Origin: Clostridium algidicarnis DSM 15099
Lineage (GTDB): Bacteria; Bacillota; Clostridia; Clostridiales; Clostridiaceae
DNA length: 64,000 bases
NCBI RefSeq assembly: GCF_002934235.1
Contig: NZ_PTIS01000012.1
Location: 24,950-88,949 of the forward strand
Direction of reading: 5' to 3'
Shown here: positions 8,620 through 16,498 of the stretch, piece by piece
Layout of the letters: the number at the start of each line of letters is the position of its first letter
Numbering within the stretch: position 1 is the stretch's first letter
Notes under the pieces: generated by a model
Databases searched by the model: none
What the model was told of the DNA's origin: nothing
The model's input: the letters and a program-made list of their open reading frames with translations, nothing else
Made by a program: the position numbers and the translations under genes

Positions 8620-9609
8620 TTATTCTTTAAATAATATAAAAGAAATTATAAGGCCTCCTACAAGTCCTCCTAGGTGACCAAAATTATCTATATTAGGTAT
8701 GGTAGCACCTATTAATATATTAACAACTATAACTGATAATATGTTCCTTAAAAATTCTTTCCCTATTTTTTCTTTCATTTTATATGCAAAAATAAGGCAA
8801 GCCCCTAAAAGTCCAAATATTGCACCTGAAGCACCTACTGATGTACTTTGTGAAAATATATAAGAAGCTAGTGATGAGGTAATGCCTGAAAGAAAATATA
8901 TAATCAAAAATTTCTTTCTCCCATAAAAGCTCTCTACTATTTCACCTGTAGTTCTAAGGGCATACATATTTAATCCTAAATGTAGCAAACCTCCGTGTAA
9001 AAACATGGCCATAAATAATCTGTAATACTGCCCTGCATTTATTAATTGATTATTTTTAGCACCTAGAAGTAACAATACCTTTATGTCTATGTCAAATATA
9101 CTCTTAGATAAATAAGCTGATATCATAAATATAAATATATTTATTCCTATAAGTGTGTATGTAGCTTTATATTCATTTATTGACTTTTTAAGGTTTCTTT
9201 TTTTAGTGTTACCACTTTTATCATTTTGAGCAAGCTTTGAAATTAATCCTGCGAAGTTTTTTATCTGATCACTACTCCCAACCAATCCACCATTGTCCGA
9301 ATCTAATATTATAAAATTATAGTTTTGATTTTCTAATATATCTAAATGATCATTTGTAAATTTATCTATTATTATATTGTTAAGACTTAATGCCTTAATG
9401 CCTTTTTCCCTCATATATTCTAGTGCTAAGAAACTTTTGTTTGCGAAGTCTTCTTTGGTAGAAAATGTCACTACAAAGGCATTTTCATTCTCATACTTTA
9501 TAGCTAAAAGATTTTTAGAATTATCCTCTGCTGTATTATACTCTTCTAAACTGAATCCATACTCTTTTATCAAAGATGAAATAATATTATTAATATACTT
9601 TTCTCTCAT
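8620..9609 (-). CDS. Rhomboid-family intramembrane serine protease
   Basis: Rhomboids cut substrates within the membrane. The 329-residue protein has a soluble N-terminal domain of about 145 residues, then six or seven hydrophobic helices. The catalytic pair is visible: Ser261 in GASGAIFG and His312 in NFGHLGG. The oxyanion-loop HGGLLHLGLNM segment lies near residues 205-215. The layout resembles B. subtilis GluP (YqgP), although that protein also has a C-terminal TPR region that is absent here. GAGG lies five bases before the ATG. A weak 7-1-7 Fur/PerR-like palindrome sits about 50 bases upstream. Substrates are unknown. Confidence 0.92.
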   Translation of the reverse strand: MREKYINNIISSLIKEYGFSLEEYNTAEDNSKNLLAIKYENENAFVVTFSTKEDFANKSFLALEYMREKGIKALSLNNIIIDKFTNDHLDILENQNYNFIILDSDNGGLVGSSDQIKNFAGLISKLAQNDKSGNTKKRNLKKSINEYKATYTLIGINIFIFMISAYLSKSIFDIDIKVLLLLGAKNNQLINAGQYYRLFMAMFLHGGLLHLGLNMYALRTTGEIVESFYGRKKFLIIYFLSGITSSLASYIFSQSTSVGASGAIFGLLGACLIFAYKMKEKIGKEFLRNILSVIVVNILIGATIPNIDNFGHLGGLVGGLIISFILFKE

Positions 9610-9767
9610 ACATCCTCACTTTTTAATTAATCTATATATTATAAATTAATATTTTCATTGTAATGATTCTATCTTACATAATACTTAAGCTATTTTCAAC
9701 AAATTAAGCAACCTTTATACTTATTTCAATCTTTATCCATTACTTTGAATCATAATTTTTTGTATGC

Positions 9768-10826
9768 TTAGTAGACACATTCTACAGATAAATTTATATG
9801 TTCTAATAAGTTTACTTCATAAAATTTTATAGGTGTTTTGTCCTCTCCACGATAAAGCACCCTTATTACTGGTCTATCAGGAAATCCCTTGTTTTGCTTT
9901 ATTACATATCCTTCTACTCCATCTGAAAGTTTTAGACATGAACCTAGTGGGTATACTGCAAAGGTTTCCTTAAATACTTTAACCACCTCTTCATCAAAGA
10001 ACTTTCCTGATCCCGCTAGTATAAGTTCATAAGAATCCTTTGGATTAAATTTTGTTCTATAACTTCTATCATTACTAACTGCATCGTATACATCACAAAC
10101 TGATATTATTTTTGCATTAAGACATATATCATTACCTTTTAGTCCAAATGGATATCCTGTTCCATCCACCCTCTCATGATGTTGTAATACGGCATCTGTT
10201 ACCTTTACAGAAAGGTCCGTGTTTGACCTTAATATATCTGCCCCATATATTGGATGTTTCTTTATTTCTAAATATTCAACATTTGAAAGCCCTTGTGATT
10301 TGTTTAATATATCCTTACTTATTTTCACCTTTCCCATATCATGAAGTGTAGCTGCAATTCCAAGATTTATAATATCTGATCGTTTAAAGTCCATATTTAT
10401 ACCTAAAAACGCAGCCATTATTCCAGTATCAATACTATGTACAAATGTATAATTATCATGGGTTTTTATATCATTTAAACTTTTATTTATATCTCCAAAC
10501 TCTATTATGTAGTTCATAAGTTCTTCTACTTTAATTAAGGAATCCCTAATATCCACTCTATCATTTAAGGTGATCTTTTTTACTATGCTACTAATACCTT
10601 TTAATGTATCTACTTTTAATTCATTAAGCCTTATATCTTCTAAGTCTAAATCTGAAAGTCTCTTATCTTCTATATAAACATAAAGCACCTCTAATTGTTT
10701 TAGTCTATTTATATAATTAAGTGTTAAACTAACTCCAGCCCTTAAGAGTATCTTTCCATCACTAGAAAATATACTTTTTGCTAGTATATCACCAGGTTTA
10801 ACTTTTAATATAAATTCTATCCGCAT
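9768..10826 (-). CDS. HD-GYP domain phosphodiesterase
   Basis: HD-GYP proteins hydrolyse cyclic di-GMP or related nucleotides. The 352-residue protein has the full metal and signature set: H130, H162-D163 in LHDMGK, H191 in KHPIYG, H216-H217, and HHERVDGTGYP (216-226). The first 120 residues form a regulatory domain of unknown ligand, beginning as a DUF3391-like segment (KPGDILAKSIFSSDGKILLR). The C-terminal 60 residues are beta-rich. No membrane segment is seen, so it is probably cytoplasmic. It appears monocistronic. Cyclic di-GMP as the substrate is inferred from the family. Confidence 0.93.
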   Translation of the reverse strand: MRIEFILKVKPGDILAKSIFSSDGKILLRAGVSLTLNYINRLKQLEVLYVYIEDKRLSDLDLEDIRLNELKVDTLKGISSIVKKITLNDRVDIRDSLIKVEELMNYIIEFGDINKSLNDIKTHDNYTFVHSIDTGIMAAFLGINMDFKRSDIINLGIAATLHDMGKVKISKDILNKSQGLSNVEYLEIKKHPIYGADILRSNTDLSVKVTDAVLQHHERVDGTGYPFGLKGNDICLNAKIISVCDVYDAVSNDRSYRTKFNPKDSYELILAGSGKFFDEEVVKVFKETFAVYPLGSCLKLSDGVEGYVIKQNKGFPDRPVIRVLYRGEDKTPIKFYEVNLLEHINLSVECVY

Positions 10827-10940
10827 AATTCACCTCGTAAAATTCTTTTTTACTTTAACAAAATAAGTATATATGAATAATAGTTCCTTTGACTACATTA
10901 TTTAAATATACTACCCCTACTACATTAGTATAAATTAAAA

Positions 10941-10969
10941 AAGGTGAAGTCTCAATACACCTTCACCTT
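10941..10969 (-). terminator. Intrinsic terminator of pepF
   Basis: AAGGTGAAG (10941-10949) pairs with CTTCACCTT (10961-10969). The minus-strand stem is followed by a run of six T residues, just after the pepF stop. Confidence 0.85.
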
Positions 10970-10990
10970 ATAATTTAAAATTTATCCAGG

Positions 10991-12784
10991 TTATTTTTCT
11001 AGCATATCTAAAAGCTCATTAAATCTAGCTATAGTAGCTTCTAAAGGTTTTGATGTAGTCATATCAACTCCTGCTGTTTTTAGGATATTAATAGGATAAT
11101 CACTACCCCCACTTTTTAAGAATCCTTTGTATTTTTCTAATGCATTTTCATTGTCTTCTAATATAGTTTTTGCAAAGGCACTTGCAGCCGCATAACCTGT
11201 AGCATACTGATAAACATAAAAGTCAGAATAAAAATGTGGTATTCTTGCCCATTCCATATCTATTCCCTCATCTACAATCATATCAGGTCCAAAGTACTTA
11301 ACATTTAAGTCATGCCATATACCGCATAAATCCTTACTATTTAATGGTTTCCCATTTTCTATACTATCGTGAACTAAGATTTCAAATTCAGCAAACATAA
11401 GTTGTCTGAATACTGTAGTTCTTATTTGTTCTAATTCTTGATTTATTAAGTATAACTTTTTATTTTCGTCCTCTTCTTTATCTATAAGGTGGTGAATTAA
11501 AAGTGCTTCATTTGTAGTTGAAGCAACCTCAGCACAAAATAAAGTATAATTAGAATATACCTGTGGTTGATTCTTTCTTGAATAATATGAATGTATAGAA
11601 TGACCCATCTCATGTGCGAAGGTAGAGACATCATTTATGCTATAGTTATAGTTTAAAAGAACATAGGGCATAGTATCATGACATCCCCAAGAATATGCTC
11701 CCCCTCTTTTACCTTTGTTTTCAAATACATCTACCCATCCATTATCTACGCCCTCTTTAAATATATTTAAATATTCTTCTCCAAGTGGCTTTAAACCTTC
11801 TTTTACTATTTTAATAGCTTCCTCAAATTCAATATGTTCTTTTGGTATATCTATTACAGGAACATATAAGTCATACATATGCATCTCATCTAATCCTAGT
11901 AATCTTTTTTTCACACTTACATACCTATGAAGTGAATCTAAATTCTTGTTTATAGTATCTATAGATTTATAATAAACTTCTACTGGTATATTATTTGGCT
12001 TTAATGAACTCTCTAAAGATGACTCATATTTATTAGCCTTTGATACAAATATAAAGTTTTTTACTGAAGATGTTAAAGAACTAGTTAAAGTATTTTTAAA
12101 TTTACTATACGTATTAAATAAAGCCTTAAAAGCTTCTTCCCTAACTCTTCTATCCTTTGACCTTATAAAGGTTGCATAATTAACCTCTGTAAGTTCAACC
12201 TCTTTATTATTTTCATCCTTTATATTTGGAAATGTCATATCTGCATTAGTAAGCATACCAAATATATTACCTGGAGCTTCAAGACAATCTGAAACAGAAG
12301 CAAGCATTTCTTCAAGTTCTCTAGAAAGTGTATGAGGTTTCATTATAATTATCTGCTTGAAAAAGAACTTATACATATTTAGTTCCTGTATTTCGTCTAT
12401 GTTCTTCAATAATTCTTCTTCATTTAATGATAATATTTCTGGAACAAAAAATGCATTTATACTAGAAAGTTCCGCTAAATAGCCATCTATCTTTTCCTTT
12501 ATAGTTTGAAATTCTGTGTTAGCTGTATCTTCATCTGATTTAAGATGAGCGTATACAAATAATACTTCTGCTTTTCTTGATATCTTTTCTTTTAAATTAA
12601 GATATGCTATTAAATTTTTAGGATCACTAAGTGTCCCTGGAAATTCCTTCAGCTTTAAAGCTTCTATCTTTAGCTGCTGAAAATCTTCTTCCCACCTTCT
12701 TGAATCTTTATATACCTTTTCTATATTCCATTTGTACTCTGAAGCTATTTCCTCTCTTGTTTTTAATCTTTTTACTTCTGTCAT
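10991..12784 (-). CDS. pepF: Oligoendopeptidase F
   Basis: This cytoplasmic M3-family zinc metallopeptidase degrades oligopeptides of about 7-17 residues. At 597 residues it matches PepF length. The zinc site HEMGH is at 391-395 (H391, E392, H395), with the third ligand glutamate in the downstream CAEVASTTNEALL helix. The conserved C-terminal region with YATGYAAASAFA, and the GGSDYPINILKTAGVDM tail, are both typical. GGAGG is placed for the ATG, and the gene is flanked by its own terminator. No signal peptide. Nearby genes give no functional link. Confidence 0.96.
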   Translation of the reverse strand: MTEVKRLKTREEIASEYKWNIEKVYKDSRRWEEDFQQLKIEALKLKEFPGTLSDPKNLIAYLNLKEKISRKAEVLFVYAHLKSDEDTANTEFQTIKEKIDGYLAELSSINAFFVPEILSLNEEELLKNIDEIQELNMYKFFFKQIIIMKPHTLSRELEEMLASVSDCLEAPGNIFGMLTNADMTFPNIKDENNKEVELTEVNYATFIRSKDRRVREEAFKALFNTYSKFKNTLTSSLTSSVKNFIFVSKANKYESSLESSLKPNNIPVEVYYKSIDTINKNLDSLHRYVSVKKRLLGLDEMHMYDLYVPVIDIPKEHIEFEEAIKIVKEGLKPLGEEYLNIFKEGVDNGWVDVFENKGKRGGAYSWGCHDTMPYVLLNYNYSINDVSTFAHEMGHSIHSYYSRKNQPQVYSNYTLFCAEVASTTNEALLIHHLIDKEEDENKKLYLINQELEQIRTTVFRQLMFAEFEILVHDSIENGKPLNSKDLCGIWHDLNVKYFGPDMIVDEGIDMEWARIPHFYSDFYVYQYATGYAAASAFAKTILEDNENALEKYKGFLKSGGSDYPINILKTAGVDMTTSKPLEATIARFNELLDMLEK

Positions 12785-12918
12785 AAAAACCCCTCCTTTA
12801 ATAAACCATATATAAATACTGTATCATAGCAAAACTTAAATTACTATTACAATAGTATGAAGATTCTTGATTCTGTATATATCATTAATTAATCTGTTGT
12901 GATATTATTATTGAACTC

Positions 12919-13317
12919 TTAAATATAATCTTCTTTCTTACCTTTCATATCTAAATAGACTTTTTTAAAGCATTCATCTATTAAATTACATATTTCATTT
13001 ATTTTATAGCTCATAATTTCTCTCTTCTCATCATAAGGAAAGTTTATAACCCATGTAGGATTATATTCCTCATCTTTATCTTTTATTTCATATCCTTTTT
13101 CTACAAAAGCTTCTGTATCAAACAAATCAAATATAGCTGAATATTCCCATTCTTCTACATCCTTATCAGTATCAAAGTAAACACTTACAATACCATCTAT
13201 ACAAAATAGTTTTCTTACATAATTACCCCCGTCTCTTACTTCGTAGCTACCAAGTTCTCTTAAAAACAAATTAGTATCTTTTTCTTTCTCCATAATTACT
13301 AATGATGAAAAATCCAT
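12919..13317 (-). CDS. Hypothetical protein (DUF6762-like)
   Basis: A 132-residue soluble acidic protein begins MDFSSLVIMEKEKDTN and has a very good ribosome site (AGGAGG class) upstream. Its predicted fold mixes beta strands (YVRKLFCIDGIVSVYFDTDK) with a C-terminal helix (MSYKINEICNLIDECFKKVY). I associate it with a clostridial family of unknown function by resemblance only. It lies alone between pepF and znuA on the same strand with 130-200 base spacers. No catalytic or metal motif is evident. Confidence 0.7.
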   Translation of the reverse strand: MDFSSLVIMEKEKDTNLFLRELGSYEVRDGGNYVRKLFCIDGIVSVYFDTDKDVEEWEYSAIFDLFDTEAFVEKGYEIKDKDEEYNPTWVINFPYDEKREIMSYKINEICNLIDECFKKVYLDMKGKKEDYI

Positions 13318-13404
13318 AATAATCCTCCTTATTTATAATCCCTTATTTTTATGCCTACTTAAAGTTTTAAAATATATCTTAACATATAATATACTAAATT
13401 AAAT

Positions 13405-13507
13405 AGGATGTTTAAAGCTAAACCCTATACTCTAAGTTAAATAAACTTACTCTTATAATTTGTAAGCCTATACTTATTATATATTAGTTATACCTTTAAA
13501 ACATCCT
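13405..13507. repeat. Long-range paired structure in the znuA-downstream spacer
   Basis: AGGATGTTTAAAG (13405-13417) pairs with CTTTAAAACATCCT (13494-13507) apart from one extra A, enclosing an inner hairpin CTTAC/GTAAG (about 13446-13465). There is no ORF. It may be an unusual terminator of znuA or a small structured RNA. Confidence 0.45.
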
Positions 13508-13525
13508 AAACTTTCTTCTTGCTTA

Positions 13526-14431
13526 TTAATTTAAACTTTCATATATCTTCTGTAAGTTTTCTCTCATAGTTTCTATATAATTACCCTCTGACTCTAAAGT
13601 ATTAATAGTATCTGTCTTCGCACCAATCTCTCTAGCTAAAGTCTCCGAGACCTTAGGGCTAACATTTTCTTCCGTAAATACAGTTTTTAAACTTACCTTT
13701 TTCCCAATGCCTACCAATTCCTTAATCTTTTGTGGTGTAGGTTCTCCCTCTGCAAAAACATCCTCCACACTATATTGGTGAAGTCCAAAATCCCTACATA
13801 AATAGGCAAAAGCTGCATGACCTGTTACAAATGTTTTATTTTCAAGTGGCTGTATCTTACTTTGGTACTCATCTTTTAAGTCATCCAGTTCTTTTTCAAA
13901 TCTTTTGTAATTTTCTTCGTAATAGTCTTTATTAGAAGAATCTATCTTAACTAAAGCTTCTTTTATATTATTAGCCTCTACCTTAGCTTCTTTAAGACTT
14001 AACCAAACGTGAGGATCAAACTGACCATGTTCATGTTCTTCCTCTTTAGAACTTTTTATTAAATCTGCACCTTTAGATGCTTCGACTACTACCAAATTTT
14101 TATTATCTACACTTTTTAATATGTCATCTGCCCAGTGCTCCATTTCTAAACCATTATATATAAATAAATCCGCCTTAGACATATTTTTCATATCTTTTGC
14201 TTTAGGCTCAAAATCGTGCGCTTCTACTCCACTTGGTACTATAGTTGTAATATCAATTTTTTCTCCGCCTATAGCCATAGCAAATTCAGTCATAGCATTA
14301 AAGCTAGATACTACAAATATCTTTTCTTCTGCTTGAGCCTTATTGTCTCCTGCCTCCTTTTTATTTACACAAGATGATAATAATATCACCACACACAGTG
14401 GTCCTATAATTTTAAATAACTTCTTTTTCAT
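13526..14431 (-). CDS. znuA: Zinc ABC transporter substrate-binding lipoprotein
   Basis: This is the extracellular receptor for high-affinity zinc uptake. The 301-residue precursor has a lipoprotein signal with lipobox LLSSC (C21). Metal ligands expected of the cluster A-I family are visible: His in VEAHDFEP, His in DPHVWLS, His in TGHAAFAY and an acidic residue in FTEENVSPK. A short acidic/His loop (KEEEHEHGQFD) lies before the second ligand, a feature of zinc rather than manganese receptors. It is transcribed divergently from znuC-znuB-zur, and two Fur-family palindromes lie in the shared promoter region, so zinc repression is likely. Manganese as the substrate is less likely. Confidence 0.93.
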   Translation of the reverse strand: MKKKLFKIIGPLCVVILLSSCVNKKEAGDNKAQAEEKIFVVSSFNAMTEFAMAIGGEKIDITTIVPSGVEAHDFEPKAKDMKNMSKADLFIYNGLEMEHWADDILKSVDNKNLVVVEASKGADLIKSSKEEEHEHGQFDPHVWLSLKEAKVEANNIKEALVKIDSSNKDYYEENYKRFEKELDDLKDEYQSKIQPLENKTFVTGHAAFAYLCRDFGLHQYSVEDVFAEGEPTPQKIKELVGIGKKVSLKTVFTEENVSPKVSETLAREIGAKTDTINTLESEGNYIETMRENLQKIYESLN

Positions 14432-14458
14432 TTTTTCCTCCTAGCCTATCTTTTCTCT

Positions 14459-14473
14459 TGCAAATCATTTGCA
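14459..14473. promoter_or_regulatory. Fur-family (probable Zur) operator A
   Basis: TGCAAATCATTTGCA is a perfect 7-1-7 palindrome. It overlaps the -35 of the rightward znuC promoter and the start region of the leftward znuA promoter. The AATCATT core fits Fur-family boxes, and the znu/zur context points to Zur. Confidence 0.75.
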
Positions 14474-14480
14474 TTAAGTA

Positions 14481-14510
14481 TATAATAATATACGAGGTAA
14501 TCATTGTCAA
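14481..14510. promoter_or_regulatory. Overlapping divergent promoters of znuA and znuC
   Basis: Leftward: -35 TTGACA (minus strand of 14505-14510), 17-base spacer, -10 TATTAT (14482-14487). Rightward: -35 TTGCAA (14458-14463), 17-base spacer, -10 TATAAT (14481-14486). The two -10 boxes lie on top of each other. Confidence 0.65.
14495..14509. promoter_or_regulatory. Second Fur-family-like operator B
   Basis: AGGTAATCATTGTCA shares the AATCATT core and 10 of 15 positions with operator A. It covers the leftward -35 and the predicted rightward start. It is an imperfect palindrome, so less certain. Confidence 0.5.
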
Positions 14511-14542
14511 CATACAATTTAAAATACAGGGAGCTGAAATAT

Positions 14543-15214
14543 TTGATTATAATAAAAGACTTATGCTTTTCCTATGAAGGCGCTAAACCATACATATTAG
14601 ATCACGTGAATTTGACCATTCCAACGGGCAGTTATTTTTCAATAGTAGGTGAAAACGGCAGTGCCAAAAGCACTTTAATAAAACTTGTGTTAGGATTATT
14701 AAAACCAATAAAAGGCGATATTAAAGTAAATACATCAAATATTGCTTATGTTCCTCAAAAACTTGACAGTTTTAATTCTGAATTTCCAATAACTGTTCAT
14801 GAATTATTATCTAATCACAAAAAGGTGTGTAAAATAAATGATGCCAAAGCCATTGATAAGAGTTTAGAAATAGTTTCTATGACAGCTTACAAAAATAAAT
14901 TAATAGGGAGCCTTTCTGGTGGGCAACAACAAAAGATATTCATAGCTAGAGCTTTGATGGGATCTCCAAAACTTATAATTTTAGACGAGCCATCCACAGG
15001 AATTGATTTTCAAAGTCAAAAAGAAATATATGCTATAATAAAATCCTTAAATACAGAAAATAATATTACTGTTATATCTGTTGAACACAATTTAGACGCT
15101 GTTCTAAAAAACTCTACTCATATATATGAGCTAAATTCCGACACTGGAAATGGTATTTTGTATAATGCTAAGGAATATAGAGATAAAATTTTAAATGTTT
15201 ATAACGAAAGGTAG
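14543..15214 (+). CDS. znuC: Zinc ABC transporter ATP-binding protein
   Basis: The 223-residue ATPase drives zinc import with ZnuA and ZnuB. It shows the signature LSGGQQQKI, Walker B LIILDEPSTG and an H-loop VISVEHN. The Walker A is GENGSAKS (36-43), with Ala41 where glycine is usual; the lysine and serine are intact. I chose the TTG at 14543 because AGGGAG is nine bases upstream; a further-upstream TTG at 14504 lies within the operator and has no ribosome site. znuB starts six bases after the stop. Confidence 0.93.
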   Translation: MIIIKDLCFSYEGAKPYILDHVNLTIPTGSYFSIVGENGSAKSTLIKLVLGLLKPIKGDIKVNTSNIAYVPQKLDSFNSEFPITVHELLSNHKKVCKINDAKAIDKSLEIVSMTAYKNKLIGSLSGGQQQKIFIARALMGSPKLIILDEPSTGIDFQSQKEIYAIIKSLNTENNITVISVEHNLDAVLKNSTHIYELNSDTGNGILYNAKEYRDKILNVYNER

Positions 15215-15220
15215 ATTTAC

Positions 15221-16012
15221 ATGTTGCAATTTGAATTTATGAGAAATGCCTTAATGGCAGGACTTTTTGTATCCATACTCTGTCCCTTTGTAGGGTTGTT
15301 TTTAGTTCTTAAAAGATATTCCATGATGGGTGATACCCTATCTCATGCTTCCTTTGCTGGTATAGCTATAGGTTTAGTATCAGGTTTAAATCCTATTATT
15401 ACATCTTTCATTTTCACATCCGCCTGTGGCCTTCTAATTGAATATTTAAGAAACTATTATAAAAAATATTCAGAACTTGTAATGTCTATAATACTAACCC
15501 TTAGTATAGGTATAGCAATTTTAATAATGAGTACAGGGAAAGCAGGTTCAAGTGTTAATTCTATATTATTTGGAAACATGCTAACAGTTTCAAAGACAGA
15601 TTTAATATGGATGGCTATAATAGGTGCTATATCTTTCATATTTATATTCTTTCTATACAATAAATTAATCTATGCTACCTTTGATGAAGAGGGTGCTAAA
15701 GTTTCTGGAGTAAATGTATCTTTAGTTAACTATATCTTCACTCTTATAGTAGCTGCTACAATATCTATATCCATAAGAATACTCGGAGTGCTTGTTATCT
15801 CTTCAATGATAGTTGTGCCTGTTGCTACAGCTATGCAACTAAAAAAAGGTTTTAAAAGTACCCTTTTATATTCTATATTATTTGGATTTATAGATATATT
15901 TGCAGGATTTTTCATATCCTATAAGTTAGATACTGCTACTGGAGGTACTATTGCTTTAACGTCTGTAGTAGTTTTAACTATAATATTGATAATAAATAAA
16001 TATCGTAGGTGA
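15221..16012 (+). CDS. znuB: Zinc ABC transporter permease
   Basis: This 263-residue polytopic protein of the ABC-3 (zinc/manganese) permease family is the membrane channel for the ZnuA-ZnuC system. It has seven or eight hydrophobic helices and the conserved GLFLVLKRYSMMGDTLSHAS segment near the N terminus. The C-terminal half contains ISIRILGVLVISSMIVVPVA, the other typical region. It follows znuC by six bases and ends just before zur, making a three-gene operon. Confidence 0.93.
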   Translation: MLQFEFMRNALMAGLFVSILCPFVGLFLVLKRYSMMGDTLSHASFAGIAIGLVSGLNPIITSFIFTSACGLLIEYLRNYYKKYSELVMSIILTLSIGIAILIMSTGKAGSSVNSILFGNMLTVSKTDLIWMAIIGAISFIFIFFLYNKLIYATFDEEGAKVSGVNVSLVNYIFTLIVAATISISIRILGVLVISSMIVVPVATAMQLKKGFKSTLLYSILFGFIDIFAGFFISYKLDTATGGTIALTSVVVLTIILIINKYRR

Positions 16013-16017
16013 ATTTT

Positions 16018-16434
16018 ATGAATACAGCAGAATTATTGAAAAATAAGACTATAAAAGCTACTAAAGCAAGAATTATAATTTATAATATAATAGCTGATTG
16101 TGATTGTGGAATAACTGCAGAATACATCCACAATAAATGTTTAGAATCTAATATAAGCATAAACTTATCAACAGTATACCGAAGCTTAGATTTGTTTGAA
16201 GAAAAAGGCCTTGTAGAAAAATACGATTTTGGCGAAGGCACATATAATTACACATTAAAAAAGCATAACCACAAGCATTTACTAGAATGCAGTCTTTGTC
16301 ATAAAGAGGTAGAACTTCAATGTCCAATGCAACAAATTGAGGAGCTTGTAAAAAATAAAACAGGATTCACATTAGTGGAACACGAACTAAAGATGAAGGG
16401 TATTTGTAAGGATTGTAAAAATCATAAACAATAG
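16018..16434 (+). CDS. zur: Fur-family repressor, probable Zur
   Basis: The 138-residue protein has the Fur winged helix (ATKARIIIYNIIADCDCGIT ... INLSTVYRSLDLFEEKGLV) and the C-terminal metal and dimer domain with a HNHKHLLEC ligand stretch. Two Cys pairs, CSLC and CKDC, form the structural zinc site. Its position as the last gene of the zinc operon, and the palindromes upstream of that operon, point to Zur rather than Fur or PerR. I chose ATG 16018, seven bases after AGGTG; an in-frame GTG at 16009 would overlap the znuB stop. Autoregulation is likely. Confidence 0.88.
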   Translation: MNTAELLKNKTIKATKARIIIYNIIADCDCGITAEYIHNKCLESNISINLSTVYRSLDLFEEKGLVEKYDFGEGTYNYTLKKHNHKHLLECSLCHKEVELQCPMQQIEELVKNKTGFTLVEHELKMKGICKDCKNHKQ

Positions 16435-16440
16435 TAATTA

Positions 16441-16473
16441 AAAAAGATCACATTTAAAATGTGATCTTTTTTT
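16441..16473. terminator. Bidirectional terminator after zur
   Basis: AAAAAGATCACATTT and AAATGTGATCTTTTT form a 15-bp stem followed by T residues. It also serves the convergent purine permease gene. Confidence 0.9.
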
Positions 16474-16498
16474 GCTTTTATATCATATTATCACTATA

